The notes below the pieces were generated by a model. That model ran no database searches. It was not told the DNA's origin and was given only the letters and a program-made list of their open reading frames with translations. The translations under genes were made by a program, and so were the position numbers. From Bacillota bacterium (GTDB taxonomy: Bacteria; Bacillota; Clostridia; Christensenellales; Aristaeellaceae), in NCBI GenBank assembly GCA_023425025.1, contig JAFADG010000043.1, positions 62,001 to 126,000 of the forward strand: a stretch of DNA of 64,000 nt, written 5' to 3'. Below are positions 27,957-36,214 of this stretch, in pieces. Position 1 is the stretch's first letter; every line of letters starts with the position of its first letter.

Positions 27957-30233
27957 ATGGCAAAAATACCGTTCAATGTTGATGCATACACCGCTAGACT
28001 GATTGGAAGAGAAAATGTATCAAAGTTAAATGGCGCTATCTTTGAACTAGTAAAAAACACGTACGACGCTGATGCAACAGTATGTGTTCTTTATTACGAA
28101 GAAAGTAGCGGAACGGTATATCTTGGAGATAATGGCTATGGCATGACGGATGACGTCATCTTAACAAATTGGATGACAATAGGACGTTCATCAAAAAAGC
28201 TCAATTTCGTTTCGGGCACAGGGCGAATTCAGACCGGTGCCAAGGGTATCGGTCGCTTTGCTTTGGATAGGATCGCTGACAGTTGCGAAATGCTTACTCT
28301 CTCGGAAAAACAAAAGCTCATATGGAGAGTGGATTGGAGCAGTTTTCAAAGCAATGAAAATATAACAGATGTCACCGCAGATTTAAGTGCCACAACGCTG
28401 ACGGTGGATGATTTTGTTCAGGATATTCGTAATAATGATGCCCGAATCCTTTTATCATCCATTATCACACAAACTGGAACCATCTTCAGATTGACCACGC
28501 TGCGTGATCAATGGTCAAAGAGATCAATTAAAAGCATAAGAGATGACCTGATATCCCTCATACCATATGAACCTATGTTTCCTTTCAAGATTTACTTCTT
28601 TGAGGAAAACATGTCGATACATGATGCCGAAATCACATATGGTGACGGGAACAATGCCTATGATTACAAAGTAAATTTTGAGGTTGACAACGATGGCAAC
28701 GCGGAGATCAGGTTACATCGAGATGAGTTTGATTTCGGTGACCAATTTGATCAAATTATGCATGAGGCGGGCTTTACACAGGAAGATAGAAATCTTTTTT
28801 GTGGACAAGCGAAGCACATATCTACAAAACTTCAGGATATCTTCGCCGATAATAAGCATTACGACATGCAAAAATTAGGACCTTTTCAAGGTGCCCTTTA
28901 TTTTGCTAAAGCGATGGCGCAAGCAAATGACAAAGAAAAGTTTTATTATAAATCAATAGCATATAACCGGCAGGCACGGGATTTACTCGGCGGGATACGG
29001 ATTTACAGAGACAGTTTTAGGGTCCGTCCCTATGGCGAATCTTCAAGTTCAAACTATGACTGGCTGTTGTTGTCAAGAAGACGAAATTTATCTCCAGCAG
29101 CACCTACTCATCCCACCAGCGCATGGCGCGTAGGTGCAGACCAAGTCTTTGGGTCCATCTTTATATCTCGAATCAATATAGGCCTACCCGACCAGGCGAA
29201 TAGGGAGGGAATCGTTGAGACTGCAGAATTTGGTATTCTGAAGGAATTCATCCTCTATGTTATTGCACAGTTTGAAAAGGATAGGCAATATGTATTCAGA
29301 AAGCTAAGTCAATACTACGATAAAGTTAATAAAACTGTGCAAATTCAGGAAGAGATTAACCGTAAGGCATCAATCGATGCCGATTTACATAAAAACCAAC
29401 CCACCGCAAACGCTATCGTGCCACATTATATAGAGGCGCTCAAGGCCAAAGCGGTAATTGATAAAAAGGAAGAAGAAATTCAAAATCTGGAAGATGAGAA
29501 CAAGCTGTTAAGGACATTGGCCACAACAGGTATTGTAACGAACGCCTATATTCATGAATTCAAAGCTTTATCTCATCAGCTTAGCATGAAAATCGTTATG
29601 GCAAAAGAAGCGCTTGAATATGACCGCAATATCGAAGTAGCATTGCATCACATCCAAAAAGCAGAGGAAGTTCGAGATGCCTTCAGCTCATGGTTTAACG
29701 TCACTATTGAATCTGTTAGAAGGGACAGGCGATCTTATAAGAATATAGACATGTATCACTTTGTTTCCCAAATTGTGGACGCGTGGTCGTCCATTTTGAA
29801 AGAAAAGCAAGTGGTTATTACACTTGCTCCCATGAAAAATGAAATACAATTTAAATGTTTCCCTCATGAAATAGATTCTATATTCAGTAACTTGATTGCA
29901 AACAGTGTCTCAGCTTTTGGAGGCCAAAGGGACAAAAGGGAAATACTGATTGAATTGTCCGAATTAGATAGCGACTTGCGCATACAATATTCTGATACAG
30001 GGCCGGGCCTTAGTCCATTCTACAAAAAAGATCCAAGGCAAATTCTTGAGCCCTTTGAGACGGATAGAAGGGACAATATGGGGGAACTTATTGGAACGGG
30101 TATGGGGATGTGGATCATTCACCGTACCGTTATGGATTACCGTGGAAAGATCGATTTATCAGAGAATCTGCGGCAGCCAAAGGGCTTCTTTATAGACATA
30201 ACCTTGGGAAGAAAAGAAGGAGGCTTCGGCTAA
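27957..30233 (+). CDS. Double-GHKL ATPase: MORC/Hsp90-like N-terminus, histidine-kinase-like C-terminus
   Basis: 758 residues with two separate GHKL ATP-binding domains. The first, at the N-terminus, has E30 and N34 in FELVKNTYDADA, D58 in LGDNGYGM and the glycine lid TGAKGIGRFAL at 93-103, as in MutL/MORC/Hsp90 proteins. The second, near the C-terminus, has N645/N649 in FSNLIANSVSAFG, D680 in SDTGPGLS and GTGMGMWIIHRT near 714, as in sensor kinases. Between them lie a coiled segment (KAVIDKKEEEIQNLEDENKLL) and an H-box-like YIHEFKALSHQLS with H533, the possible phosphorylated histidine. No membrane segment is present. The next gene, which begins at once, encodes a receiver-like protein, so a cytoplasmic phosphorelay is a reasonable inference. 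Confidence 0.8.
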   Translation: MAKIPFNVDAYTARLIGRENVSKLNGAIFELVKNTYDADATVCVLYYEESSGTVYLGDNGYGMTDDVILTNWMTIGRSSKKLNFVSGTGRIQTGAKGIGRFALDRIADSCEMLTLSEKQKLIWRVDWSSFQSNENITDVTADLSATTLTVDDFVQDIRNNDARILLSSIITQTGTIFRLTTLRDQWSKRSIKSIRDDLISLIPYEPMFPFKIYFFEENMSIHDAEITYGDGNNAYDYKVNFEVDNDGNAEIRLHRDEFDFGDQFDQIMHEAGFTQEDRNLFCGQAKHISTKLQDIFADNKHYDMQKLGPFQGALYFAKAMAQANDKEKFYYKSIAYNRQARDLLGGIRIYRDSFRVRPYGESSSSNYDWLLLSRRRNLSPAAPTHPTSAWRVGADQVFGSIFISRINIGLPDQANREGIVETAEFGILKEFILYVIAQFEKDRQYVFRKLSQYYDKVNKTVQIQEEINRKASIDADLHKNQPTANAIVPHYIEALKAKAVIDKKEEEIQNLEDENKLLRTLATTGIVTNAYIHEFKALSHQLSMKIVMAKEALEYDRNIEVALHHIQKAEEVRDAFSSWFNVTIESVRRDRRSYKNIDMYHFVSQIVDAWSSILKEKQVVITLAPMKNEIQFKCFPHEIDSIFSNLIANSVSAFGGQRDKREILIELSELDSDLRIQYSDTGPGLSPFYKKDPRQILEPFETDRRDNMGELIGTGMGMWIIHRTVMDYRGKIDLSENLRQPKGFFIDITLGRKEGGFG

Positions 30234-30881
30234 ATGATCAAGGTAGGATATGTTGATGATAGCTCGACCCTCATTGAAGATTACAGAACGAGATTTACGA
30301 GGCGAGGAATCGACTTACTGTTCTGCGATACTTGTGAAGACATGGATGATATCGTTGAATGGATTGTCCACAATGACATCAAGTGCATTATGGTTGACCA
30401 CAGGCTTGAATCAAAGTATAATTTTTCAGGCACGGAATTGGTTGCTCGCATCAACAGTGTCATGCCAGACCTGCAATGCATTATTGTAACCAGCTATCCA
30501 AACGAATCAATAGGAACCAAACTTGTTAGCAAGAATCTGATTCGCGATCGAAGTAAGCTGGATAGCCCCTCTACAGACTTTGAAGATTTTTGCATGGAGA
30601 TCAAGGATGCTGCCGCTATTTTCGATAAAAGAAAAGCGATGCATCTTTCTGAATATGAGATACTGCTTGCGAAAAGACAGAAAATGATCGTTGCTCCAGA
30701 CGATACGGCTTTTGACTCGGACGATGAGGAAAGATTTTTGTATTTGTATAAATTGCTGAAAACATATGGGGAATTGGACGATATCCCGACAGAATTGCTC
30801 AAGCCTGAAGCAGAACAAAGGATGAGTAGCATTCTGGATAAGCTTAACAAGTTGCTTGAGGATGTCGAAGGAAGGAAATAG
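30234..30881 (+). CDS. Response-regulator receiver-like protein without DNA-binding domain
   Basis: 215 residues whose first ~120 follow the CheY fold. The acidic pair is D8/D9 in GYVDDSSTL, the phosphoacceptor aspartate is D55 in IMVDHRLE, and T86 is in CIIVTSYP. The conserved lysine of the fold is not obvious. Residues 120-215 are helical and charged (LSEYEILLAKRQKMIV, FLYLYKLLKTYGEL, MSSILDKLNKLLEDVEG). They carry no recognisable winged-helix or other output domain, so output is probably by protein contact. The ATG follows the stop of the kinase-like gene without a gap, and the HNH gene begins 2 bases after its stop. Confidence 0.75.
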   Translation: MIKVGYVDDSSTLIEDYRTRFTRRGIDLLFCDTCEDMDDIVEWIVHNDIKCIMVDHRLESKYNFSGTELVARINSVMPDLQCIIVTSYPNESIGTKLVSKNLIRDRSKLDSPSTDFEDFCMEIKDAAAIFDKRKAMHLSEYEILLAKRQKMIVAPDDTAFDSDDEERFLYLYKLLKTYGELDDIPTELLKPEAEQRMSSILDKLNKLLEDVEGRK

Positions 30882-30883
30882 CA

Positions 30884-31465
30884 ATGCGTATACATCAAAA
30901 GATGCAAATCGTTAGAAGAACTGATGTTCCACAAAAGAACGATTATAGGGATTACCTTCCAGATCTAGCTGAAGATTTTCATCACATTTGCGGTTATTGC
31001 GGAAAGACAGAACAAGTTACAAAAAACGCATTTGAAATTGATCATTTTGTACCGATCAAAACAGATGCCGCAAGAAAAACAGATTACTCAAACCTTGTCT
31101 ATGCGTGTTTTCAATGCAACAGGAAAAAATCAAATAAGTGGCCGACAAATGACAAAGCAAAACACAACGATGGAATCGTGGGATTTGTAGACCCAACAAC
31201 CGAAGAATACGATCTACATGTCGGCAGGGCCTCTACAGGGGAAATTGAGCATTATACCCCGATCGGAAAATACATGTGCAAAAAGGCGTTTCTGTTCCAT
31301 TTGCGTCCCATGAGTAAGATATGGCTTGCCATGCAGATTATAGAAAAAAAAGAAATGCTCCGTGAAAGGTTTGAAGGCCTTCCAACCGAAGCAAAAAGCG
31401 ACTACGTAGCAATTGACAAGGAATTAGACAGCTTGTACCAGTTCTTTTTTAAGAAGCATGAATGA
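30884..31465 (+). CDS. HNH endonuclease, zinc-ribbon type
   Basis: 193 residues with one HNH domain. C36/C39 (CGYCGK) and C75/C78 (CFQCNRKK) can bind a structural zinc. H54 in FEIDHFVP is the general base, and N70 and N79 fill the N and final HNH positions. The DHFVP...NL..AC..CN..K order is like the HNH nucleases of Septu (PtuB) and retron-associated TIGR02646 proteins. Residues 100-193 form a further domain of unknown type (GFVDPTTEEYDLHV, then LFHLRPMSKIWLAMQIIEKK). As the last gene of the methylase operon it is the obvious candidate for the DNA- or RNA-cutting effector. Confidence 0.82.
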   Translation: MRIHQKMQIVRRTDVPQKNDYRDYLPDLAEDFHHICGYCGKTEQVTKNAFEIDHFVPIKTDAARKTDYSNLVYACFQCNRKKSNKWPTNDKAKHNDGIVGFVDPTTEEYDLHVGRASTGEIEHYTPIGKYMCKKAFLFHLRPMSKIWLAMQIIEKKEMLRERFEGLPTEAKSDYVAIDKELDSLYQFFFKKHE

Positions 31466-31627
31466 GCATTGAATCGCCTTGTGCCGGGCGGTACGCACTA
31501 TGGTGGGAGAGATCGTCTAGCCAATTAATGTCCAGCCTCCTACTTGATTCGGCATATCACCGGTCGAGTCTCCAAGTGTCAATAGCTTACCTGTCGTTTG
31601 CATGTACCACTTTTTATTCATTTTTGC

Positions 31628-31633
31628 TATAAT
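31628..31633 (+). promoter_or_regulatory. -10 element before the second HNH nuclease gene
   Basis: A perfect TATAAT lies 30 bases before the ATG at 31663. No good -35 is present at normal distance. Confidence 0.4.
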
Positions 31634-31662
31634 GATGAAAAATGTGCATGGGGATGTTGCGC

Positions 31663-32571
31663 ATGAATATGTTCATCGGCTTAACCGATTACAATTGGTA
31701 TAGTATTCTGAAAAGCAAGAATATCGACGAGGTCAATTTCTGGCGGCCAGGCAGCACTGCCTTTCATGCTCTAATGCCCAATGATCTGTTTTTGTTCAAG
31801 TTAAAGAAGCCCTATTATGCCATTGTTGGCGGCGGCTTTTTTGTCAGCTATTCATCCGTTCCCATTGACTTGGCCTGGAAGGCCTTTGGCGAAAAGAACG
31901 GCACCAAAGACTATCAGGAATTCCGGAATAGAATTACAGCCTACCGAGAGAAGAACCGGATCGACACCACGCTACCCCATATCGGCTGCATTATCCTCAC
32001 CCAGCCTTTCTTTTTTGAAGAGCCGCAATGGATCATCCAGCCCAACGATTGGCCTCTCAGCGCAGTTGTCGGCAAAAAGTATGACTCCGCCTTTGGCGAA
32101 GGCACACACATCTATCAGCAGGTCCTGGACAGGCTGAGCCAACAGCTGCCATTGTCTGAGGGAAATCCTTTGAGGTATACCGATGGCATCACAAAACACC
32201 GCCTTGGGCAAGGCGCTTTCAGAATCCTAGTGACAGATGCATACCACCGGCGTTGCGCTGTCAGTGGCGAAAAAACACTACCTGTGCTCCAGGCTGCCCA
32301 CATCAGACCCTACGCCATGAATGGCACACATGATATCACCAATGGCATTCTATTAAGGTCCGACATCCATACTCTCTTTGATGACGGATATCTTACCATC
32401 ACAAAAGACCACATACTCGAGGTCAGCCACCGCCTGCGCGAAGACTACGGCAATGGAAAAGACTATTACAAATACAACGGCTCCAGACTGCTGATCACCC
32501 CGGAAAATAAGCTCCAGGCCCCCTCACCAGAGTTCCTAACCTGGCATAATGAGCATGTTTATTTAGGGTAA
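31663..32571 (+). CDS. HNH endonuclease with N-terminal EVE/PUA-like domain
   Basis: 302 residues from the ATG at 31663, which has GGGGATG upstream; ATGs at 31642 and 31669 are alternatives. The N-terminal ~150 residues (FIGLTDYNWYSIL, VNFWRPGSTAF, DLFLFKLKKPYYAIVGGGFF) look like the EVE/PUA-type fold that reads modified bases; this is a pattern judgement. The C-terminus is a classic HNH nuclease: CAVSGEKTLPVLQAAHIRPY, TNGILLRSDIHTLFDDGYL. Such two-part proteins are known as modification-dependent (type IV-like) restriction enzymes. It lies 197 bases after the methylase operon and is likely a separate unit of the same defence region. Confidence 0.75.
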   Translation: MNMFIGLTDYNWYSILKSKNIDEVNFWRPGSTAFHALMPNDLFLFKLKKPYYAIVGGGFFVSYSSVPIDLAWKAFGEKNGTKDYQEFRNRITAYREKNRIDTTLPHIGCIILTQPFFFEEPQWIIQPNDWPLSAVVGKKYDSAFGEGTHIYQQVLDRLSQQLPLSEGNPLRYTDGITKHRLGQGAFRILVTDAYHRRCAVSGEKTLPVLQAAHIRPYAMNGTHDITNGILLRSDIHTLFDDGYLTITKDHILEVSHRLREDYGNGKDYYKYNGSRLLITPENKLQAPSPEFLTWHNEHVYLG

Positions 32572-32668
32572 GTAATTACTCAATTACCTTTATGCATCTT
32601 AGATGAGTTCAAATCCAGTTCATAGAATGGATGTAGAATGGCAAGACTGCTTGCTTTTTCTCTCATAT

Positions 32669-32905
32669 TTATTCACCTACCGCTTGCCGGAGGGTATCAT
32701 CAATATTTCCTTCAAAGAAGTGGATGTACCTGTTGTAGGTAATCTCAACGCTGGCATGCCCCAGCAATTTGGAGATGACCTTCACCTCTACACCCTTGGC
32801 ATACAGGTTGCTGGCGAAGGAATGCCGTAGCGCATGCAAGCCGCGGTGCTCTACGCCGGCCGCTTCGCAGGCATTCGCCATGGTGGTCAAAAGGTGCCAC
32901 CGGAA
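32669..32905 (-). pseudogene. C-terminal fragment of a tyrosine integrase
   Basis: The minus strand encodes about 78 residues that match the end of the intact integrase at 46553-47806 almost residue for residue (GLHALRHSFASNLYAKGVEV, LLGHASVEITYNRYIHFFEG), including the HxxR, GH and tyrosine positions. Likeness stops abruptly near 32905, just before the end of the next minus-strand gene. No start or N-terminal part exists, so this is a remnant of a second, closely related integrase. Confidence 0.92.
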
Positions 32906-32917
32906 ACCTCGCCCCTC

Positions 32918-33871
32918 TCAATCGGTATGCAAAAAGTCTATTCCTTCAGCGTCGGCAGCAAAAAAAGGAACCATTTTTCCCCGAGTACGCTCATCCTGTA
33001 TGTTAATCAAAATATTGAGTTCATCCGGCAGTTCCAACAGACTATAGGTATTGGAGTCCGGTGGCGCACCACGTGTAACGCGAACAAAATCGTTGTCCAA
33101 CAATGTAAAACGATAACTGCTCTCTGCCACCTCGCTTTTCCAAATAGGGAATGCATACACAGACAGTGGTGTTTGGATTAAGCTCAGGAAATCAAAGGGG
33201 AGATCCTTTTGATCCGTATGATATTCTCTGCTGTTTATCGGGCCGACGCGCTGAACATCAACAGGAAACTCATAAGTATCTATGGGTGTATATGTGCCTG
33301 TCGATGGATCAACAAGTTCAAGCCGTATGGATAAATGGATAGTCAGTGCTTCATCCATCCAACCCACAGGGGCTCCGCTGAATACAGTTGATTGATTTCC
33401 GACGTCTTGACGATGATCCAGGAAAAAGTATGGTGCTTGCTCGAACTCCATAGGAAGGATATAGACAATGATAAGGTCTTTCTTATCCTGCATTGCGGCT
33501 ACTTGAAAACTACGCCGATCGCTGCGCAGGTTCTCTTGATAGCCACCTGCGACAAAATCACTCATGCTTGCGCTTCCAGGCATGATCAATGCCGTCTCAG
33601 GATCAGTTGGCGTGACAAAAGCAGATGTGTATAGCCATACGCCGTCATAGAGGACTTCTTGAAGCGTGACCTGTACTGATTCGCAGTCAAATGCCTGGGG
33701 GCGAAAGGAAGCCTGCATAGCATTGATAACGCCATCAGGCAAGTCAAAACTATACAAACCCATCAACCAAGCGATATTGCTATCAGTCGGCAATATGGAC
33801 TCGCCTCGGCTACATTGCAGACCAACCAAGTTAATTATGATACTGAGAATGAAACAAGCAATTCTCCGCAT
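32918..33871 (-). CDS. Secreted or exported protein of unknown function
   Basis: 317 residues with an N-terminal hydrophobic segment (RRIACFILSIIINLVGLQC). The cysteine may be a lipid anchor, but the residue before it is glutamine, which is unusual for a lipobox, so simple secretion is also possible. The mature part is rich in beta-type segments and acidic residues, and I do not recognise a family. It is the last gene of a minus-strand group with a solute-binding protein and a small secreted protein. Its stop lies 13 bases from the broken edge of an integrase fragment. The composition is AT-richer than the flanking chromosome. Confidence 0.65.
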   Translation of the reverse strand: MRRIACFILSIIINLVGLQCSRGESILPTDSNIAWLMGLYSFDLPDGVINAMQASFRPQAFDCESVQVTLQEVLYDGVWLYTSAFVTPTDPETALIMPGSASMSDFVAGGYQENLRSDRRSFQVAAMQDKKDLIIVYILPMEFEQAPYFFLDHRQDVGNQSTVFSGAPVGWMDEALTIHLSIRLELVDPSTGTYTPIDTYEFPVDVQRVGPINSREYHTDQKDLPFDFLSLIQTPLSVYAFPIWKSEVAESSYRFTLLDNDFVRVTRGAPPDSNTYSLLELPDELNILINIQDERTRGKMVPFFAADAEGIDFLHTD

Positions 33872-33926
33872 GATTCAATACCTCATTGAAGAATAAGCAT
33901 GGTCGCTATTGTGTAGGAGTTATTCT

Positions 33927-35282
33927 CTAATCCTCAAGCCGTATCATCTGTGCAGTGCGATTAAGTTCCTTTAAAAGTTGTTCAGCGGTTAGCCGATGAT
34001 TGCTAAACTGGTTGTACAGGTTTTCCATTGTACCCTGCGAATTCGACTCATCGAAGATGCTGGGGAAAGGAAAGTAAAGCTTATCAGCGACAGCTTGATA
34101 GTCCGCCAATTGCTCTGGAGTCATGAGCCACTTGTTTTGCTCGGTACGATCCAAAGCGCCTTCATATCTGATCCGTTGTTCTTCTAGACTGGACTTGCCC
34201 TCCCCATCGAGATCCGGTTTTTGGAGCAGCGCAATCACAGCGTTGAGCTCATCCGTCCAGCGTGCCAAATCGGATTCGTAATTCGGATTGATTCGCGCCT
34301 GCGCATCGCGGTAGAGGAACATGTCACTGAGCGAATATGGATCACCGGGACCAGCTACAACATTTTCCAGCAATTCCAAGCACAGTTCCGGATGATCCGT
34401 ATAAGAACAGATAGCCCACATATTGACGACCGATTTGATGAGCTTCGGCTGTGTGCTATTTGGGCGCAGGAAAACAACGTTCGCATAGTTCGTAGGCCAG
34501 ATGCCTCTGGAAGATTCATCAAAAAGGCTTAGCTCGCCATTTGGGGATTCAAGTTGATAAATACGTCTACCCACTGTATCACAGCGGTCCAATAGCGCCA
34601 ATAGTTCCGGGCTGTCAAAGTGAAGCGATTCACCGGCATATTGCATTTGCATGATAGCTTCATTGATAAGCAATTTTGCGAGCCAAGCGACATACGAGGA
34701 TTCTGTATAGTTGGATTCCCATCCACCCAGGATTCGGATCATGGGTTCGGGGGCATCCTCAATACGGTTGCACCATTGTTCCAGAAAGTCCAGGAATTCA
34801 GGAAAGGATTGAGGAACATCGTTCAGCGTCAGTCCAGCCCCAAACCAAGTATCCTTTTCAATCTGCATAAAAATGAAATTTATATCATTTGGAACGGCGT
34901 ATAAAAGCCCGTCATGCATGGCTAACTTAGCTATATTAGGATGCATTCGGTTGACGGCATCACTCAGCACTTGGCTGTCAGACAGGTTAAGACAATAGCC
35001 TTTGTCCATAAGAATGGACCAGTCAACTTGACTAGTTCCCCAGGCAAACATGTCACAGGTGTATTGCCGGGTCAGCAGCGCAGTCGTGAACGCAGAAGTG
35101 GAAGTGTAAACCATATCAGGCCAGGTCATAGAAACGTTGGGATGCTTCTTCAGAAATGCCTGATAACCAGTGTCATATGACGAAAAGGTTCCCCCATAGG
35201 TCACAATTGTTTCACTAAACGCGGTAGCGCAGAAAACAGAGATGATGAGAAAAACAAGCAAATAACAAACAACTTTTTTCAT
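33927..35282 (-). CDS. Extracellular solute-binding-like protein without a partner permease
   Basis: 451 residues from the ATG at 35282 (GAAAGGGC upstream; a longer frame starts 10 codons earlier without a site). A signal peptide (KKVVCYLLVFLIISVFCATAFS) is followed by a family-1 solute-binding fold: IVTYGGTFSSYDTGYQAFLKKHPNV, DMFAWGTS, LYAVPNDINFIFM and a helical end. No sugar permease is near. The C-terminal helix region (RTEQNKWLMTPEQLADYQAVA) has a relative in the 697-residue protein at 38078-40171, so the two loci share this protein type. It may sense or bind a small ligand at the cell surface; the ligand is unknown. Confidence 0.72.
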   Translation of the reverse strand: MKKVVCYLLVFLIISVFCATAFSETIVTYGGTFSSYDTGYQAFLKKHPNVSMTWPDMVYTSTSAFTTALLTRQYTCDMFAWGTSQVDWSILMDKGYCLNLSDSQVLSDAVNRMHPNIAKLAMHDGLLYAVPNDINFIFMQIEKDTWFGAGLTLNDVPQSFPEFLDFLEQWCNRIEDAPEPMIRILGGWESNYTESSYVAWLAKLLINEAIMQMQYAGESLHFDSPELLALLDRCDTVGRRIYQLESPNGELSLFDESSRGIWPTNYANVVFLRPNSTQPKLIKSVVNMWAICSYTDHPELCLELLENVVAGPGDPYSLSDMFLYRDAQARINPNYESDLARWTDELNAVIALLQKPDLDGEGKSSLEEQRIRYEGALDRTEQNKWLMTPEQLADYQAVADKLYFPFPSIFDESNSQGTMENLYNQFSNHRLTAEQLLKELNRTAQMIRLED

Positions 35283-35352
35283 TGTCACACGCCCTTTCAG
35301 CGCAAGCCTCACTTGCTTTCAAGCCGGTGAGGCTTGCGCATTGCTTTGGGTA

Positions 35353-35730
35353 TTACGGGTTAAACATTCCCTCAACTGTTATGTTTCCCGTACCTTTATA
35401 CCGCATGCCAGCAGCATAGACATTATCGCCATCAGAGATTTCTGGCAGGTAATCATGGGGTGTTGTGGATTTACTTTTGTAATAAAACGTATGGCTGGCA
35501 TACACTCCGGGTGCGCTGTATACCTTGAATCCTGCTTGTTGGGTATCCGACAAGTTCGACTTCTTCCAATCAGAAAGGTACCAGTCTGATCCGTCGGCTG
35601 TGGTGTTAGCGCTCCACCTTGAGAAGGTTGTAGTGTCGCTGTCACAAGAGAATTTCACGGCCGCCATTGCTGAGCTTGCGAACAAGCAGATCAGCAGCGC
35701 GCATAGAACCAAAGCAAAACGCTTCTTCAT
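35353..35730 (-). CDS. Small secreted protein
   Basis: 125 residues from the ATG at 35730 with AGAAGGAGAG upstream. The first 22 residues (KKRFALVLCALLICLFASSAMA) form a classic signal peptide with an AMA-A cleavage site. The mature ~103-residue part is polar, rich in Ser, Thr and Tyr, with one cysteine, and ends in VEGMFNP. A similar length, layout and -NP end occur in the small secreted protein at 43860-44252, so they look like distant paralogues in duplicated loci. I do not recognise a bacteriocin family. It is divergent from a predicted small RNA at 35806. Confidence 0.7.
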   Translation of the reverse strand: MKKRFALVLCALLICLFASSAMAAVKFSCDSDTTTFSRWSANTTADGSDWYLSDWKKSNLSDTQQAGFKVYSAPGVYASHTFYYKSKSTTPHDYLPEISDGDNVYAAGMRYKGTGNITVEGMFNP

Positions 35731-35770
35731 TTGAGTACTCTCCTTCTTTGAGCTCACAAGCTTATCGTGA

Positions 35771-35799
35771 TTGAAAAGTCATGAGAAGCATGCTATAAT
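35771..35799 (+). promoter_or_regulatory. Consensus promoter of the left small RNA
   Basis: TTGAAA, a 17-base spacer and a perfect TATAAT. The expected start point, about 35806, coincides with the first base pairs of the structured RNA. Confidence 0.75.
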
Positions 35800-35805
35800 C
35801 TTATC

Positions 35806-35868
35806 GTCCTTGCAGAACCTCACAGCTCAAAGGCTGTGTGCTCCCCAGCTCGTTTTGCAAGGATTTTT
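35806..35868 (+). ncRNA. Predicted structured small RNA, left copy
   Basis: About 63 nt. Closing stem TCCTTGCA/TGCAAGGA (35807-35814 with 35856-35863) ends in five Ts, as an intrinsic terminator would. Inside are stem CACAGC/GCTGTG (35821-35838) and, one base later, stem GCT/AGC with loop CCCC (35840-35849). A second locus at 44328-44395 has the same three-stem layout with different base pairs. No open frame of note is inside. It is divergent from the small secreted protein gene. Function unknown. Confidence 0.6.
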
Positions 35869-35941
35869 GCTTGCCTATAGCGAAGCAAGCGGAATCAATT
35901 GCCCATCGGTTTCACTCACCTTTCCGATACGAATTGCTTCC
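35869..35941 (+). other. Two further hairpins downstream of the left small RNA
   Basis: GCTTGC/GCAAGC (35869-35890) and a long imperfect stem (GGAATCAATT... with ...AATTGCTTCC, 35891-35941) followed by a T-rich stretch. They may extend the RNA or be separate terminators. No clear equal is seen in the right locus. Confidence 0.4.
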
Positions 35942-36116
35942 TTGTTTGTGTATCTATACTAAAGCAACGATTGCAGAGCAATCACTGTCAGTATCATGAC
36001 ATGCATGGAAGGAATACTTACATAGCTACGATGCCATACAGGTACGACCAAGTAGCAGAGTGTGGCAATTCTTCCTGCGCGTTCGTCGCTACCTCCTTTC
36101 TTGGTATCGTTTTACC

Positions 36117-36214
36117 CGTTCACTGCATATATTGTAATCTGACATCTGATTGTTACAGTGTCCTAGGGAAGATATTTCATTTTACAATTATTCCATGTAT
36201 AATGACAATAAGCA
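36117..36214 (+). repeat. Duplicated sigma-gene promoter region, left copy (gene lost)
   Basis: This stretch matches 44475-44571, the upstream region of the sigma factor gene, including CATATATTGTAATCTGA and CCATGTATAATGACAATAAG. The match stops at 36214, where an integrase fragment begins. The promoter therefore points into foreign sequence. Confidence 0.8.
36175..36203 (+). promoter_or_regulatory. Promoter in the left copy, now without its gene
   Basis: TTTCAT and TATAAT with a 17-base spacer, identical in elements and spacing to the promoter at 44532-44560. Confidence 0.6.
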
